The notes under the pieces: generated by a model
What the model was told of the DNA's origin: nothing
Database searches by the model: none
Seen by the model: the letters and a program-made list of their open reading frames with translations, nothing else
Shown: positions 52,573 to 61,319 of the stretch, piece by piece
How positions within the stretch are numbered: the stretch's first letter is position 1
How the letters are laid out: each line of letters opens with the position of its first letter
Origin: Streptomyces sp. NBC_00582
GTDB taxonomy: Bacteria; Actinomycetota; Actinomycetes; Streptomycetales; Streptomycetaceae
Direction of reading: 5' to 3'
Length of the DNA: 64,000 nt
NCBI RefSeq assembly: GCF_036345155.1
Contig: NZ_CP107772.1
Location: forward strand, 186,001-250,000
Translations under genes and position numbers: made by a program

Positions 52573-53480
52573 GACTGACTCCTCGCTGTGTGTGTGGGAC
52601 ATGCGAGGAACCGGCGGAACGGCCGACGACCGCAACGAGCCCCCACAAGCCTTTTTTCACGCCTCTTCCGGCGTGATTCGCATTGCGGAGACAAGGGGAA
52701 AGAAAAAGGCCCCTTTGCCCTCATGTCAGGAGTGCACCATTCATGGGCATCGGGGGACCCGGCATACGCCTGCCCGCCTCGTTCCTCCCCCGGCACGGGG
52801 ATGGGCGGCCCGCCGGTTCACCTTCACATTGACCCACACGCCCAATCGGGTGACAAGACACCGTTGACTCCATTCACCTGAACGGGTTAACCGCCCCCCG
52901 CCGGCGCGGCAACGGAGGGCGTTTACGGGAAAGGAGTGGCGTCCCGGCCAGGATGTCATGCGCCGCCGCCAGGCCGACGGACCAGGCCGTCGACCGTTCC
53001 GCCGGACAGAGCGCCGCCGCCAGCCGGCAGGTGCGGCCCGGGCACCGCCGCGGAGATTATCCGCCAGGCCGGCAAAGGACGGGCAGGGCGGAGGCGAATG
53101 CGTCCGCGCCGCTTCCGGCGCATGGCCGTCCGTGCCAGGGGCCGGGGATTTCCGCTTACGCGGAACACTCCGCGGTATTCGCGTGGGCGGCACCGAACCG
53201 GTTCACACGTGATACCTGCACGGCGGAAGCCCACCGGCGCCGGCCGGCTGTCCGCGAACCCGTCACCGTTTTCCGCACAAACGGCCGCGGCCGCGGCCGG
53301 CGGAGACGCTCGTACCGGATCCCCAGGTGGCGCAGGCGGGCACCGGCCCGCGATGGGGGGGCGATGAGGTTGAACGATCCGCGTTGCGCGGGGCTGAGCA
53401 AGCAGGTGTCCTGGCCTGGCTGCCCCTGTTCCATCCCGACGCGCCGGATCGCGCGTCTGTGCACCGGTGATCGGGAGGCC
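52573..53480. other. Intergenic region upstream of the first TIG gene
   Basis: No gene is seen in about 900 bases. The part at 52640-52730 is A/T-richer (TTTTTTCACGCCTC; GGGGAAAGAAAAAGG) and likely holds the TIG gene promoter. TTCCGC-TTAC-GCGGAA at 53150-53165 is a short palindrome of unknown role. Confidence 0.4.
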
Positions 53481-53530
53481 ATCACCTCATGACTTCCTCC
53501 CCCTCCTGAAGGAGGCGGATTTACACGGCT
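53481..53530 (-). mobile_element. Probable right end / omega-RNA-like end of an IS605-type element
   Basis: Just downstream of the decayed tnpB, the hairpin CCTCC-TGAA-GGAGG (53502-53515) followed on the minus strand by GGGGAGGAAGTCATGAGG matches the usual right-end structure of IS200/IS605 elements in actinomycetes, where the guide RNA also ends. The exact cleavage point cannot be placed. Confidence 0.55.
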
Positions 53531-54517
53531 CACGCCGCAGTCGTTCCTGCTTCGCCGCCGACTGCCCGCCCGGAAAACCTCCGTTGAGGCCTTCTTACAC
53601 CGGCTCCACAGGCCGACACCGCCGGCCCGGCGGCCAAGAGGTTGCCCGCCGCGTTCGGTGCCGCGGTCGTGGGTGATGCCGCACCCGCCACATGTCCAGC
53701 CGCGGACCTGCAGCGGCATCCCGCCCCGCAGGTCCGCAGTGCGAACACAGCTCGCAGGAGGGGAACCAGGATACGGGCGACCCTCTTGCGGGCCCTGGCC
53801 CCGGTGGTGCCCTCACCCCCGGCCTTGCGGGACAATTCCCGCCGGGCCCTGGCCAGACGCGCGCGGTCGCGCCGCCCGTGCCTGGAGTTGCTGATCTTCT
53901 CCCCGGGCGGAGAGCGTCAGCAAGGTGGCCGAGTCCGGCGTCCACGCCGACGCCGTTCGCACTGTCCGCGAATGGCCTGACCCCGGAGTCCTCGCACACC
54001 AAGGACACATGCCAGCGTCCGGCCGCGCCCTGCGACACGGTCACGGTGGACGGCTGCACGCCCGGCGGGAGGGCACGCGACCCCACCATGTCCAGCGGCT
54101 GCGCCATCCTCGCCGGCGTCGGCTTCCCGTCCCGGAAGCGGAACACGCTGGCCGCGCACTCGGCGGACCTGCCGGATTCCTTGCGCGACTTGAAACGCGG
54201 GTACTGGGCGCGCTCGGCAAAGAAGCGGGTGAACGCCGTCCGAAGGCGGCCCAGGGCCCGCTGAAACGGGACGGAGGAGACCTCGTCGAGGCAGGCGAAT
54301 TCCCCGGTCTCCTTCCATGCCGCCGGCATCGCCGGCGTGGCGTTGCTAGTCGACCCGCTCCTGCCGCAGCGTCCAGGCCTGCGTGCGCGCCGCGAGAAAC
54401 GAGGTCGCAGACCTTCCGCACGCACCCGAACAGGCGCGACAGCTCGGCTGCCTGCCCATCAGTGGGATGGAAGCGGTACCTGAACACCCGCCTCACGTCA
54501 GCGGCCACGGCCCACAC
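53531..54517 (-). pseudogene. Decayed tnpB (IS200/IS605 OrfB-type RNA-guided nuclease)
   Basis: The product is recognisable in pieces in different frames: N-terminus RVFRYRFHPTDGQAAELSRL and FGCVRKVCDL (near 54480), then CLDEVSSVPFQRALGRL, AQYPRFKSRKESGRSAEC, and STVTVSQGAAGRWHVSLVCED, then GVGVDAGLGHLADAL (first RuvC aspartate region, near 53940), WFPSCELCSHCG (zinc finger), WTCGGCGITHDR and finally GNLLAAGPAVSACGAGVRRP (near 53600). At least two frameshifts are present. The segment between the first RuvC aspartate and the zinc finger, about 100 residues including the RuvC-II glutamate, is missing. The protein cannot be active. Confidence 0.85.
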
Positions 54518-54526
54518 ACCAGCCCA

Positions 54527-54748
54527 TCAGCTTGCAAGCGACTGCGGGGAGTTCGCGGTGGACGGGCGGCCCGCCCTGGCGGCGAACCGGCCTTCCCCGC
54601 CCTGCTCCGCAGGAGTTCGCTTCCTCCCCACCCTGAAGAGCAGCATTTCCTCGAAGGAGATCCGATGAAGAGCGCCCTGCTGGAGCCGCCACTCGCTCGC
54701 GACGACCTCGCCATGGGCACCGGTGAGGGCGACGACGCCGTCGGGCAA
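54527..54748 (-). other. Small unassigned ORF overlapping the tandem duplication
   Basis: A 73-codon minus-strand frame (MPDGVVALTGAHGEVVASEW, then ISFEEMLLFRVGRKRTP) has protein-like composition for its first 45 residues and then turns low complexity. Its 5' part lies in a 100-base duplication. No family is recognised. Confidence 0.25.
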
Positions 54749-54879
54749 CCCAGGGCGGCGCCGGCGGTGACGGTGCCGGTCGGCGCCGCCAGTCGCTCGC
54801 GGCGACCTCGCCGTGGGCGCCGGTGAGGGCGACGACGCCGTCGGGCAACCCAGGGCGGCGCCGGCGGTGCCGGTCGGGC
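54693..54879. repeat. 100-base direct tandem duplication
   Basis: The segment beginning TCGCTCGCGACGACCTCGCC at 54693 is repeated at 54793 with few changes. The core from 54721 (CGGTGAGGGCGACGACGCCG) recurs identically at 54821, exactly 100 bases apart. The second copy is truncated near 54879. Confidence 0.9.
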
Positions 54880-55601
54880 GGCCGGCGCCGCCGAGGAGGA
54901 CACCGAGATCGACGGGCCGCTCACCGACAGAGACGGTGACGGCGCGGGGACGATGCCCGGCCGCGGCGGCGGTCAGGACGTCGCCGACGGCGACGGCGAC
55001 GGCGACGGCCGGGGCGTAGCAGCCGTCGCCGCCACCCGCGCCCCGCCCGACCTGGGCGCCGGTCGCGTCGATGAGGGCTTGATCGAGACCGGGGGAACTC
55101 GGCGCAGCGGCCGATGACGTCCCCGTCGAAGACGGCGACGCAGCCGCGGGTTGTCTGGATATCGAGGCGGCCGGACAGGGACCGCGCCGACATGGACGGA
55201 CGGGCAGGCCGTTGCTGGCCAGGCCGGTGGCGAACAGCCTTCAAAAGCCGTGCGGGACCAAGCGGATCCCGGCGAACCCCGGCCTGCGTGGGGACCTGGG
55301 CCCCGGCGGCGTCGAGGACGATCCGGCGCACTGCGCCGGCCCCCTATCGGCGTCCGCCGGCCGCGCACCCCACCGCCCTCGCCGGGAATCACCCGCCCGC
55401 CCGGGCAGGCCGGCCGCTGCCCCGCAGGAGCGGGCCCGCCGGCCCCGGGTGCGGATACCGCGACGATGCCCGCACACGAGGTGCGGGCATCATCACGGCG
55501 CGCCGCCAAAGGCAGCCCCGTCCGCCCGGCCGGCCGGGCGGACGGGCGGACGGGCGGACGGGGCGCACAGGCTGGCCGTGCGCCCGTGCGGCCCGCCGGG
55601 A
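54880..55601. other. Gene-poor stretch with a weak transposase-like fragment
   Basis: No intact gene is seen. A minus-strand frame near 55090-55220 reads GRLDIQTTRGCVAVFDGDVI and recalls the C-terminal beta-barrel of IS21-type transposases, but without supporting context. GCGGACGG-type repeats occur at 55535-55562. Confidence 0.25.
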
Positions 55602-56414
55602 TCAGACGTAGGTGAAGCCGCCCGTGACGGTGGCCGAGCCCGCCGGGGTGGTCACCACGACCGCGGCGTTGCCGGCCGTCCCGGCCGGTGTGATACCGGC
55701 CAGTACCGTCCCGGTGGGGTCGACGACGACGTTGGTCGCCGCGACCCCGCCGATGGTGACGGTGGCACCCGACAGGTTCGATCCCGTGATGGCGAACGGC
55801 GTGCCCCCGGCGGCCGGACCGGACGTCGGCAGGATGGCCGCGGCCGTCGGCACCGCCGGACCGACGTAGGTGAACCCGCCGGGCACGGTGGTGGTACCGC
55901 CCGGCGTCGTCACCTGCAAAGTGACCAGGCCAGCGGCGTGAGCAGGCGTCACACCGGTCAGGATGACCCCGCCGATCACGTTCACGCTGGTGGCGGGCAC
56001 TCCACCGAAGGTGACCGAGGCACCCGTGAGGTTGGCGCCGATGATCGTGAAGGGCGTGCCGCCCGCGACGGGCCCGCTCGCAGGCGTGATGGCCAGCGCG
56101 ATGGGCGGCGGCGTCACGGCGGGCAGGTAGGTGTAGTTGGCGGGCGAGCTCGCACCGGCCGGGGTGGTGACCACGACCGGGACATTGCCCGCCGCGTGCG
56201 CCGGGGCGATGACGGTGACCAGGACCCCCAGCGGGTCCTGCGCGATGATGGTCGCCGGCACCCCGCCGAAGGTGACCGAGGTCGCCCCGCCCAGGTTGGT
56301 GCCCACGAGCAGGACGACGTTGCCCCCGCTCACCGGACCGAACCCCGGCACGGCGGCGATCAGAGTCGGCTGCGTCAGGATCGGCGGGAGAGGAAAGAGG
56401 GTGGCGACAGACAT
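55602..56414 (-). CDS. IPT/TIG-domain protein (three domains, no signal peptide)
   Basis: A 270-residue protein with three IPT/TIG domains: GFGPVSGGNVVLLVGTNLGG, then SGPVAGGTPFTIIGANLTGA, then SGPAAGGTPFAITGSNLSGA, each followed by a VTFGGVPAT-type strand and closing in YTYLP or FTYV. ATG 56414 has GGAG six bases upstream; the short N-terminus MSVATLFPLPPILTQP is not a signal peptide. The leader shares an ACACACAG motif just before the ribosome binding site with the TIG gene at 52572, which hints at common expression. Domain order and length are like that gene, so the two are probably paralogues. Confidence 0.85.
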   Translation of the reverse strand: MSVATLFPLPPILTQPTLIAAVPGFGPVSGGNVVLLVGTNLGGATSVTFGGVPATIIAQDPLGVLVTVIAPAHAAGNVPVVVTTPAGASSPANYTYLPAVTPPPIALAITPASGPVAGGTPFTIIGANLTGASVTFGGVPATSVNVIGGVILTGVTPAHAAGLVTLQVTTPGGTTTVPGGFTYVGPAVPTAAAILPTSGPAAGGTPFAITGSNLSGATVTIGGVAATNVVVDPTGTVLAGITPAGTAGNAAVVVTTPAGSATVTGGFTYV

Positions 56415-57000
56415 GGTTGTCTCCATTCTGTGTGTCGGTGAGGTGTCGCCGCGGCAGTGCTCCACGGCGGCGTGTACGGGCACGGGAAACAGCCCCGCGC
56501 AATACACGGACGAAAAACGGTGGACACCGGCGTCACGAGGAGGGCCGGACCGGGCACCGGCCGGACCGGGCACCCGGGACAGACGGCAAAGGAACTGCGG
56601 CGCAGCCGCCACGGCCGATCCCGCTGCCCGGACGGCGCAGCCGCCACGGCCGATCCAGCTGCCCGGGCGCAGCTGCTACGTGATCTCGCTGCCTGGGCGG
56701 CGCAGCTCCCGCGCGCTCCTTCTCGCCAGCCGAAACCGGCGAAGCAATGTCGCGCTGTCCGGCCGAATGGGCGAACCGCCGGTCCCTCCAGTGATCCACA
56801 CGGGTGAAAGCAACAGCAAGAGGCAGAACCGAACATCGCCCGTATGGCGGAGCGCACACCAGAAAACGGCAAACAACGGGCGCGCAACCCCCCTCACAGC
56901 AGCCACCCCCCGCACGCCCCCACCCCGTGCCCCCCACCCCCGGCCCCACCAGCGCCTCCAACACCACCCCCCTGCCCGGGACACCCCGCCGCGCAGCAGG
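56415..57000. other. Gene-free region upstream of the second TIG gene
   Basis: No gene is seen. CGGCGCAGCCGCCACGGCCGATCC-like segments recur at 56600-56660 (two imperfect copies). The promoter of the TIG gene probably lies in the left half. Confidence 0.4.
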
Positions 57001-57001
57001 C

Positions 57002-57123
57002 GAGGACGGGCACCACGAGGCAGGCACCGCAAGGCGGGCACCGCGGGAGTCCCAGATGCGGTGTCTGCCGCAAGGCAGGCACCGCGAGGCGGGCACCGCG
57101 GGAGTCCCTGATGCGGTGTCTGC
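57002..57123. repeat. 55-base imperfect tandem repeat leading into the 14-mer array
   Basis: GGGAGTCCCAGATGCGGTGT at 57045 recurs as GGGAGTCCCTGATGCGGTGT at 57100, each preceded by AAGGCGGGCACCGC / GAGGCGGGCACCGC and followed by CTGCCGCA. Confidence 0.85.
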
Positions 57124-57487
57124 CGCAGGACACCCGTCGCAGAACACCCGTCGCAGGACACCCGTCGCGGGGCGGGCGCCGCAGGGCGGGCGCCGCAGGG
57201 CGGGCGCCGCAGGACACCCGTCGCAGGGCGGGCGCCGCAGGACACCCGTCGCAGGGCGGGCGCCGCAGGACACCCGTCGCAGGGCGGGCGCCGCAGGACA
57301 CCCGTCGCAGGGCGGGCGCCGCAGGACACCCGTCGCAGGGCGGGCGCCGCAGGACACCCGTCGCAGGGCGGGCGCCGCAGGACACCCGTCGCGGGGCGGG
57401 CGCCGCAGGACACCCGTCGCGGGGCGGGCGCCGCAGGGCGGGCGCCGCAGGACACCCATCGCAGGACACCCGTCGCGGGGCGGGCGC
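57124..57487. repeat. Exact array of 26 units of 14 bases, two alternating unit types
   Basis: The 364 bases divide without any indel into 26 units of 14 bases. Type D is CGCAGGACACCCGT (13 units, two with one substitution); type G is CGCAGGGCGGGCGC (13 units, four as CGCGGGGCGGGCGC). The order is DDDGGG, then strict D-G alternation for 16 units, then GDDG. Since 14 is not a multiple of 3, the array reads through all frames and there is no sign of selection for a protein. Confidence 0.95.
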
Positions 57488-57944
57488 CGCGGGATGTCTC
57501 TGGTGCGGTGTGTGCCGCCGGCCTGCCGTGGGCAGCCTGGTGCCCGGGCCCGCTGTGAACGGGCCCAGGTCGCGGGGACGGCAAGCCGAGAACCCCTTCG
57601 TCCACCCGAAAGCGGGGGTGCGTCGGAGCCCTCGGTGAGCGGGACCGCGGCAATGCCGGCCGCCCCGGGATGGCCACGCACCAGCGGGTGCACGCCGGCT
57701 GCGCGGCACGCAGGGGACCGCCCGGACCGTGCCGTTCCCGGGCGTCCACAGGACGCCCGGCCGCAGCAGACCGAAGCCCCTCACACAGGGACTCCGGGGG
57801 GCGCGCTGGAGGAGGCCGGCACACCCGCCGCCTGGAGCAGACGGACGAGGCGGCCCCGTCCCGGCCGGCTCCCCCTCGTGGACGGGCCGCGCTGATGTGG
57901 CCCCGGTACACCGCCGAGGCAAGCAGTGAACCACCTCCCCCGAG
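57488..57944. other. Gene-free stretch between repeat arrays
   Basis: No gene is seen. Frames are open on both strands but have no recognisable protein character. Confidence 0.4.
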
Positions 57945-58015
57945 GGGCGGCCTGGAAGGTTGCCGGGGGGCGGCCGGGAAGGTTGCCGGGGGGCGGCCGG
58001 GAAGGTTGCCGGGGA
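57945..58015. repeat. 23-base tandem repeat, three copies
   Basis: GGTTGCCGGGGGGCGGCCGG recurs with starts at 57958, 57981 and 58004 (period 23; the last copy diverges after GGTTGCCGGGG). Confidence 0.9.
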
Positions 58016-58440
58016 GGTTCGGAGAAGTCTGCTGAAAGGCTCGACGGCAGCCATCGCGCCGGTGTCCGCGGTGCCGGCAGGGGGTGAGCCGGGCCGCTGG
58101 GCGCACCCGTGACCGGAGTTGAGGTGCCGGGCGCAAGGACGCCGCGACGGCTGCGACCGGCGGGGGTGAACTCGCCCGGGCACGGGGCCCATCACGGCCG
58201 CAGGATCCGCCCCCGGGAATGGCAGGCCGGGCCAGGGCCGGTGGCCCACCACACAGCAGCGGCTGGATCACCGACAACCAGGGCAGAAACGCCCTGGGCC
58301 GGCAACCCCCCTCAGCGCAGAGCCGGTCCCGCCCCGACACCACGGATGCGGCCCGCCGCACCGTGACCCCGCCGGCCCAACCGCGCAAGCGACCGGCGGC
58401 AGGGGCTGCCGGGGCCGGCATCCCGACGACCACACGACCA

Positions 58441-58586
58441 GACAACGGACAACGGACGACGGACCACCAGACGAGCGGACCACGGACCGGACGAGCGCGC
58501 GAGCGGACGACGGACCGGACCAGCGGACGAGCGCGCGAGCGGACGAGGGGACGAGCGCGCGAGCGGACGACGGACCGGACGAGGGG
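58441..58586. repeat. Imperfect repeat block of GACGAGCGCGCGAGCG units
   Basis: GACGAGCGCGCGAGCGGACG occurs three times (near 58490, 58526 and 58551) interleaved with GACGGACCGGAC. The region 58016-58440 before it and 58587-59463 after it show no gene. Confidence 0.85.
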
Positions 58587-59463
58587 ATGAGCGGGGCATG
58601 GGCTTCGCCGGCGGACACGCAGCCGCCCACCCACCGCTGCGCCCCCGGCGGGGCGGGCGTTACTCCGTGCGGGTGAGTGAGCGGGCCGCCCCTTGTTCGG
58701 CGCACCCCCCCTGTGGGTCACTACTGCTGGACAACGTGCGGGCCCCCTTCCCGCGCCACAAGCAGGTGCCACGGCGGCGCTCCCTGGTGCCCCTACCCCA
58801 GACGCCGCACCGACCGCCTCCGACGTCTTGTGATGTGACGGACGACGCCGCCCTGCCCTGCGCTCGCCCGAACCGGCAGAAACGGTGCGGTCACCACGTC
58901 GTCGCGGCAACCCGCCCGGAGCACCCCCGCAGTCCAGGCGAGGAGCGGTGTCATGCCTGTCCCACACGACAAAACCCCCCTCCCGGCCGGCACCGCACCG
59001 TCCACCGGCCTCAACCCCCGACCAACCCCTCCCCCACCGGGCAGGCGGCACACGAGCACCACATCCCGCGCCAACACCCCCGCGCCCACACGGCACACCA
59101 GCGACACACCGAGCCCCACCGCAGCAGTACACGCAGCAGACCCGCCGACCGGGCGGACACGGCCGTCACGCCCTACCACCACCCCGCGGACGGCCGCACA
59201 GCCGCACCACCGGCACCCACCATGCGCAACGGGTCCCGCCCCCGCCTCACACCCACCCCACCCCCGCCGCACCCGCCCCCCGTCACAACCCAAGCCCCGG
59301 CACCACCCACCCCCCTTCAGCGGGCACGGCCGCACACAACAGCCCCCACCCCCAGACAACCCCCGCCACCACCCCCGCCACAGAGGCCCCCGGGCAGCTC
59401 CCCGCCGGGTCGTCCCGCCGCGTTGTCCCGCCACACACATCCCGCACGACGAACGGCGGCCCA

Positions 59464-59565
59464 GGCACCCCGCACCCCGCACCCCGCACCCCGCACCCCG
59501 CAGCGGGCACCCGGCACCCGGCACCCGGCACCCGGCACCCGGCACCCGGCACCCGGCACCCGGCA
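59464..59565. repeat. 7-base tandem repeats (GCACCCC then GGCACCC)
   Basis: About five copies of GCACCCC (59464-59500) are followed, after CGCAGCGG, by about eight copies of GGCACCC (59505-59561). They lie 100 bases upstream of the third TIG gene, in a strongly C-rich, G-poor strand context. Confidence 0.92.
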
Positions 59566-59660
59566 GCGCCCTGGGCCGCACCGTCACCGCCGAACCTCCG
59601 CCCCCGCCCCCTCCGCCGAACCTCCGCCCCGCCTCCTCCGCATCTTCCTAGGAGCCATCG

Positions 59661-60680
59661 ATGCCTCCCGTGATCACCTCGGTCAGCCCCGCACAGGGAC
59701 CTGTCACCGGAGGAACAACCGTCACCCTCACCGGCACCAGCCTCACCGGCGCCACCGCCGTCCGCTTCGGCACCACCAACGCCGCCTCCTACACCGTCAA
59801 CTCCTCCACAAAGATCACCGCGGTCACCCCGGCGGGAAACGCGGGCCCCGTCCCCGTCACCGTGGTCTCCCCCAGCGGCACCAGCAACACCACAGTCACC
59901 TACACCTACACACTCGTCCTCCCCGCCGTCACCGGCCTGTCCCCCTCCTCCGGCCCCACCAGCGGCGCCACCACCGTCACCCTCACCGGCACAAACCTCA
60001 CCGGCGCCACCGCCGTCCGCTTCGGCACCACCAACGCCGCCTCCTACACCGTGACCTCACCCACACAGATCACAGCCGTCTCACCCCCCGGCCCCCCCGG
60101 CCCGGCAGCCGTCACCGTGACCACACCCACCGGAACCAGCGCGGCATCCCCCACCGCCTACTACTTCTACACACCCCTCCCCGTCCTCACAGAACTCACC
60201 CCCGACACCGGACCCACCACCGGCGGCCAGACCATCACCCTCACCGGACAAAACCTCACCAACACCACCACAGTCAACTTCACCACACCCGCAACAACCT
60301 TCACCGTCCAGTCCTCCACCCAGATCACCGCAACCACCCCACCCGGCCAGGACACCACAACAGTCACCGTCACCACACCCGGCGGAACCAGCAACCCCCT
60401 CCCCTACACCTACCTCCCCACCCCCACCCTCACCAACATCACCCCACCCACCGCACCCACCACCCCAGGAACCACCCTCACACTCACCGGCACCGGCCTC
60501 ACCACCACCACATCCGTACACATCAACAACACCCCCACCCCCTACACCGTCCTCACCGACACCCAACTCACCACCACACTCCCCCAAGGCCCCCCCGGCC
60601 CCACCACCATCACCATCACCACCCCCGCAGGCACCACACCACCCCTCACCCTCAACCGCACCCCACCACCCACCATCTAA
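59661..60680 (+). CDS. IPT/TIG-domain protein (four domains, no signal peptide, C-biased coding strand)
   Basis: A 339-residue protein with four IPT/TIG domains: GPVTGGTTVTLTGTSLTGAT, then GPTSGATTVTLTGTNLTGAT, then GPTTGGQTITLTGQNLTNTT, and APTTPGTTLTLTGTGLTTTT. The first two domains share long identical stretches (TAVRFGTTNAASYTV), a sign of recent internal duplication. Thr makes up an extraordinary share of the protein (ACC codons), and the coding strand is very rich in C and poor in G. The start ATG 59661 follows AGGAG; no signal peptide is seen. Same family as the TIG proteins at 52572 and 56414, but on the opposite strand. Confidence 0.85.
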   Translation: MPPVITSVSPAQGPVTGGTTVTLTGTSLTGATAVRFGTTNAASYTVNSSTKITAVTPAGNAGPVPVTVVSPSGTSNTTVTYTYTLVLPAVTGLSPSSGPTSGATTVTLTGTNLTGATAVRFGTTNAASYTVTSPTQITAVSPPGPPGPAAVTVTTPTGTSAASPTAYYFYTPLPVLTELTPDTGPTTGGQTITLTGQNLTNTTTVNFTTPATTFTVQSSTQITATTPPGQDTTTVTVTTPGGTSNPLPYTYLPTPTLTNITPPTAPTTPGTTLTLTGTGLTTTTSVHINNTPTPYTVLTDTQLTTTLPQGPPGPTTITITTPAGTTPPLTLNRTPPPTI

Positions 60681-60702
60681 AACCGCGCCCTACATGATCA
60701 GC

Positions 60703-60880
60703 TTACGGACCCGTTTGCAGCAGCAGAGAGAGCTGCGGCAAGTCCGAGAAATGCCAGATAGTTGCCCGGTTTCCGAGATTCCGGCGAATCGCTTCACTGA
60801 GTGCTTGAGCTGCCTCCTGGTAATCACCACGAAACATCCGATACCAGAGTAAAACGCTCACTAAAAGAGTGTTTTGTCCT
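60703..60880 (-). pseudogene. Fragment of a TPR-repeat (AfsR/NB-ARC-type) regulator
   Basis: The minus-strand frame ending at 60703 reads FRGDYQEAAQALSEAIRRNL, then GNRATIWHFSDL and LLLQTGP. This is the TGDYxxAAQALxEAL...LGNRxxxA pattern of the tetratricopeptide repeats in streptomycete AfsR-type or NB-ARC regulators. Only about one repeat and a half remains and no domain precedes it. The surrounding DNA is lower in GC than the rest of the window. Confidence 0.45.
60851..60875. terminator. AT-rich hairpin
   Basis: AAAACGCTC pairs with GAGTGTTTT (one G-T pair) around a 7-base loop. It may be a terminator or part of a decayed element boundary. Confidence 0.4.
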
Positions 60881-61319
60881 GGCAGGGGTGTTTGGCGGCA
60901 GTATGGGGGACTGTCCTGCCTGGGACAGCTGAGGTTCGTGAATACCGATGCGATGCTTGCGCCTGGTGACGACGGACGGGGGTCCGTTTGAGCCCCTTCG
61001 CTCCTGTCTGATCCCAAAGCGCCCCCGCTCACTCCTGTTTGCGCCCTGTAGGCGAGGGGGCCGCCAGCAGTACTACCGAAACAAACGCCGCTACTGCTCC
61101 CGCCGATGCGCGACCCGCGAACGAGTCACAGCTCACCGACGCTCCCACTCCATCGAACAATCGAACGAAACCAAGTAGGGCACCCCAGAGCCTCGGGCAG
61201 CACCGCTCAATGAACTGCTCGCCAAAGCGAGGGCGGGTTGAAAAACACCTACCAAGGCAGACAACTCGACCACCCGCTGTAGCCAGCAACAGGCGTTCAT
61301 GCCGCCAAGTCGGCGGAGG
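60881..61319. other. Gene-poor stretch of atypical composition
   Basis: No gene is seen. A plus-strand frame near 61090 gives RRYCSRRCATRER, which faintly recalls a small zinc-binding motif, but the rest of that frame is not protein-like. Confidence 0.35.

Noticed and set aside
57124..57487. CRISPR array
   Set aside because: Units are contiguous 14-mers without unique spacers, and no cas genes are present.
56533..59132. Very long open frames on the minus strand across the repeat region (452 to 818 codons)
   Set aside because: The repeats lack stop codons in all phases on both strands, and the predicted peptides are periodic Arg/Pro/Cys strings with no domain. The 14-base unit is incompatible with conserved coding.
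58598..60697. A 699-codon plus-strand frame overlapping the third TIG gene
   Set aside because: It is a shifted reading of the same C-rich DNA giving His/Pro/Arg repeats; the TIG frame has a ribosome binding site and four domains.
60948..61178. Possible small zinc-binding protein (YCSRRC motif)
   Set aside because: Only one short CxxxC-type motif; the rest is not protein-like and there is no ribosome binding site.
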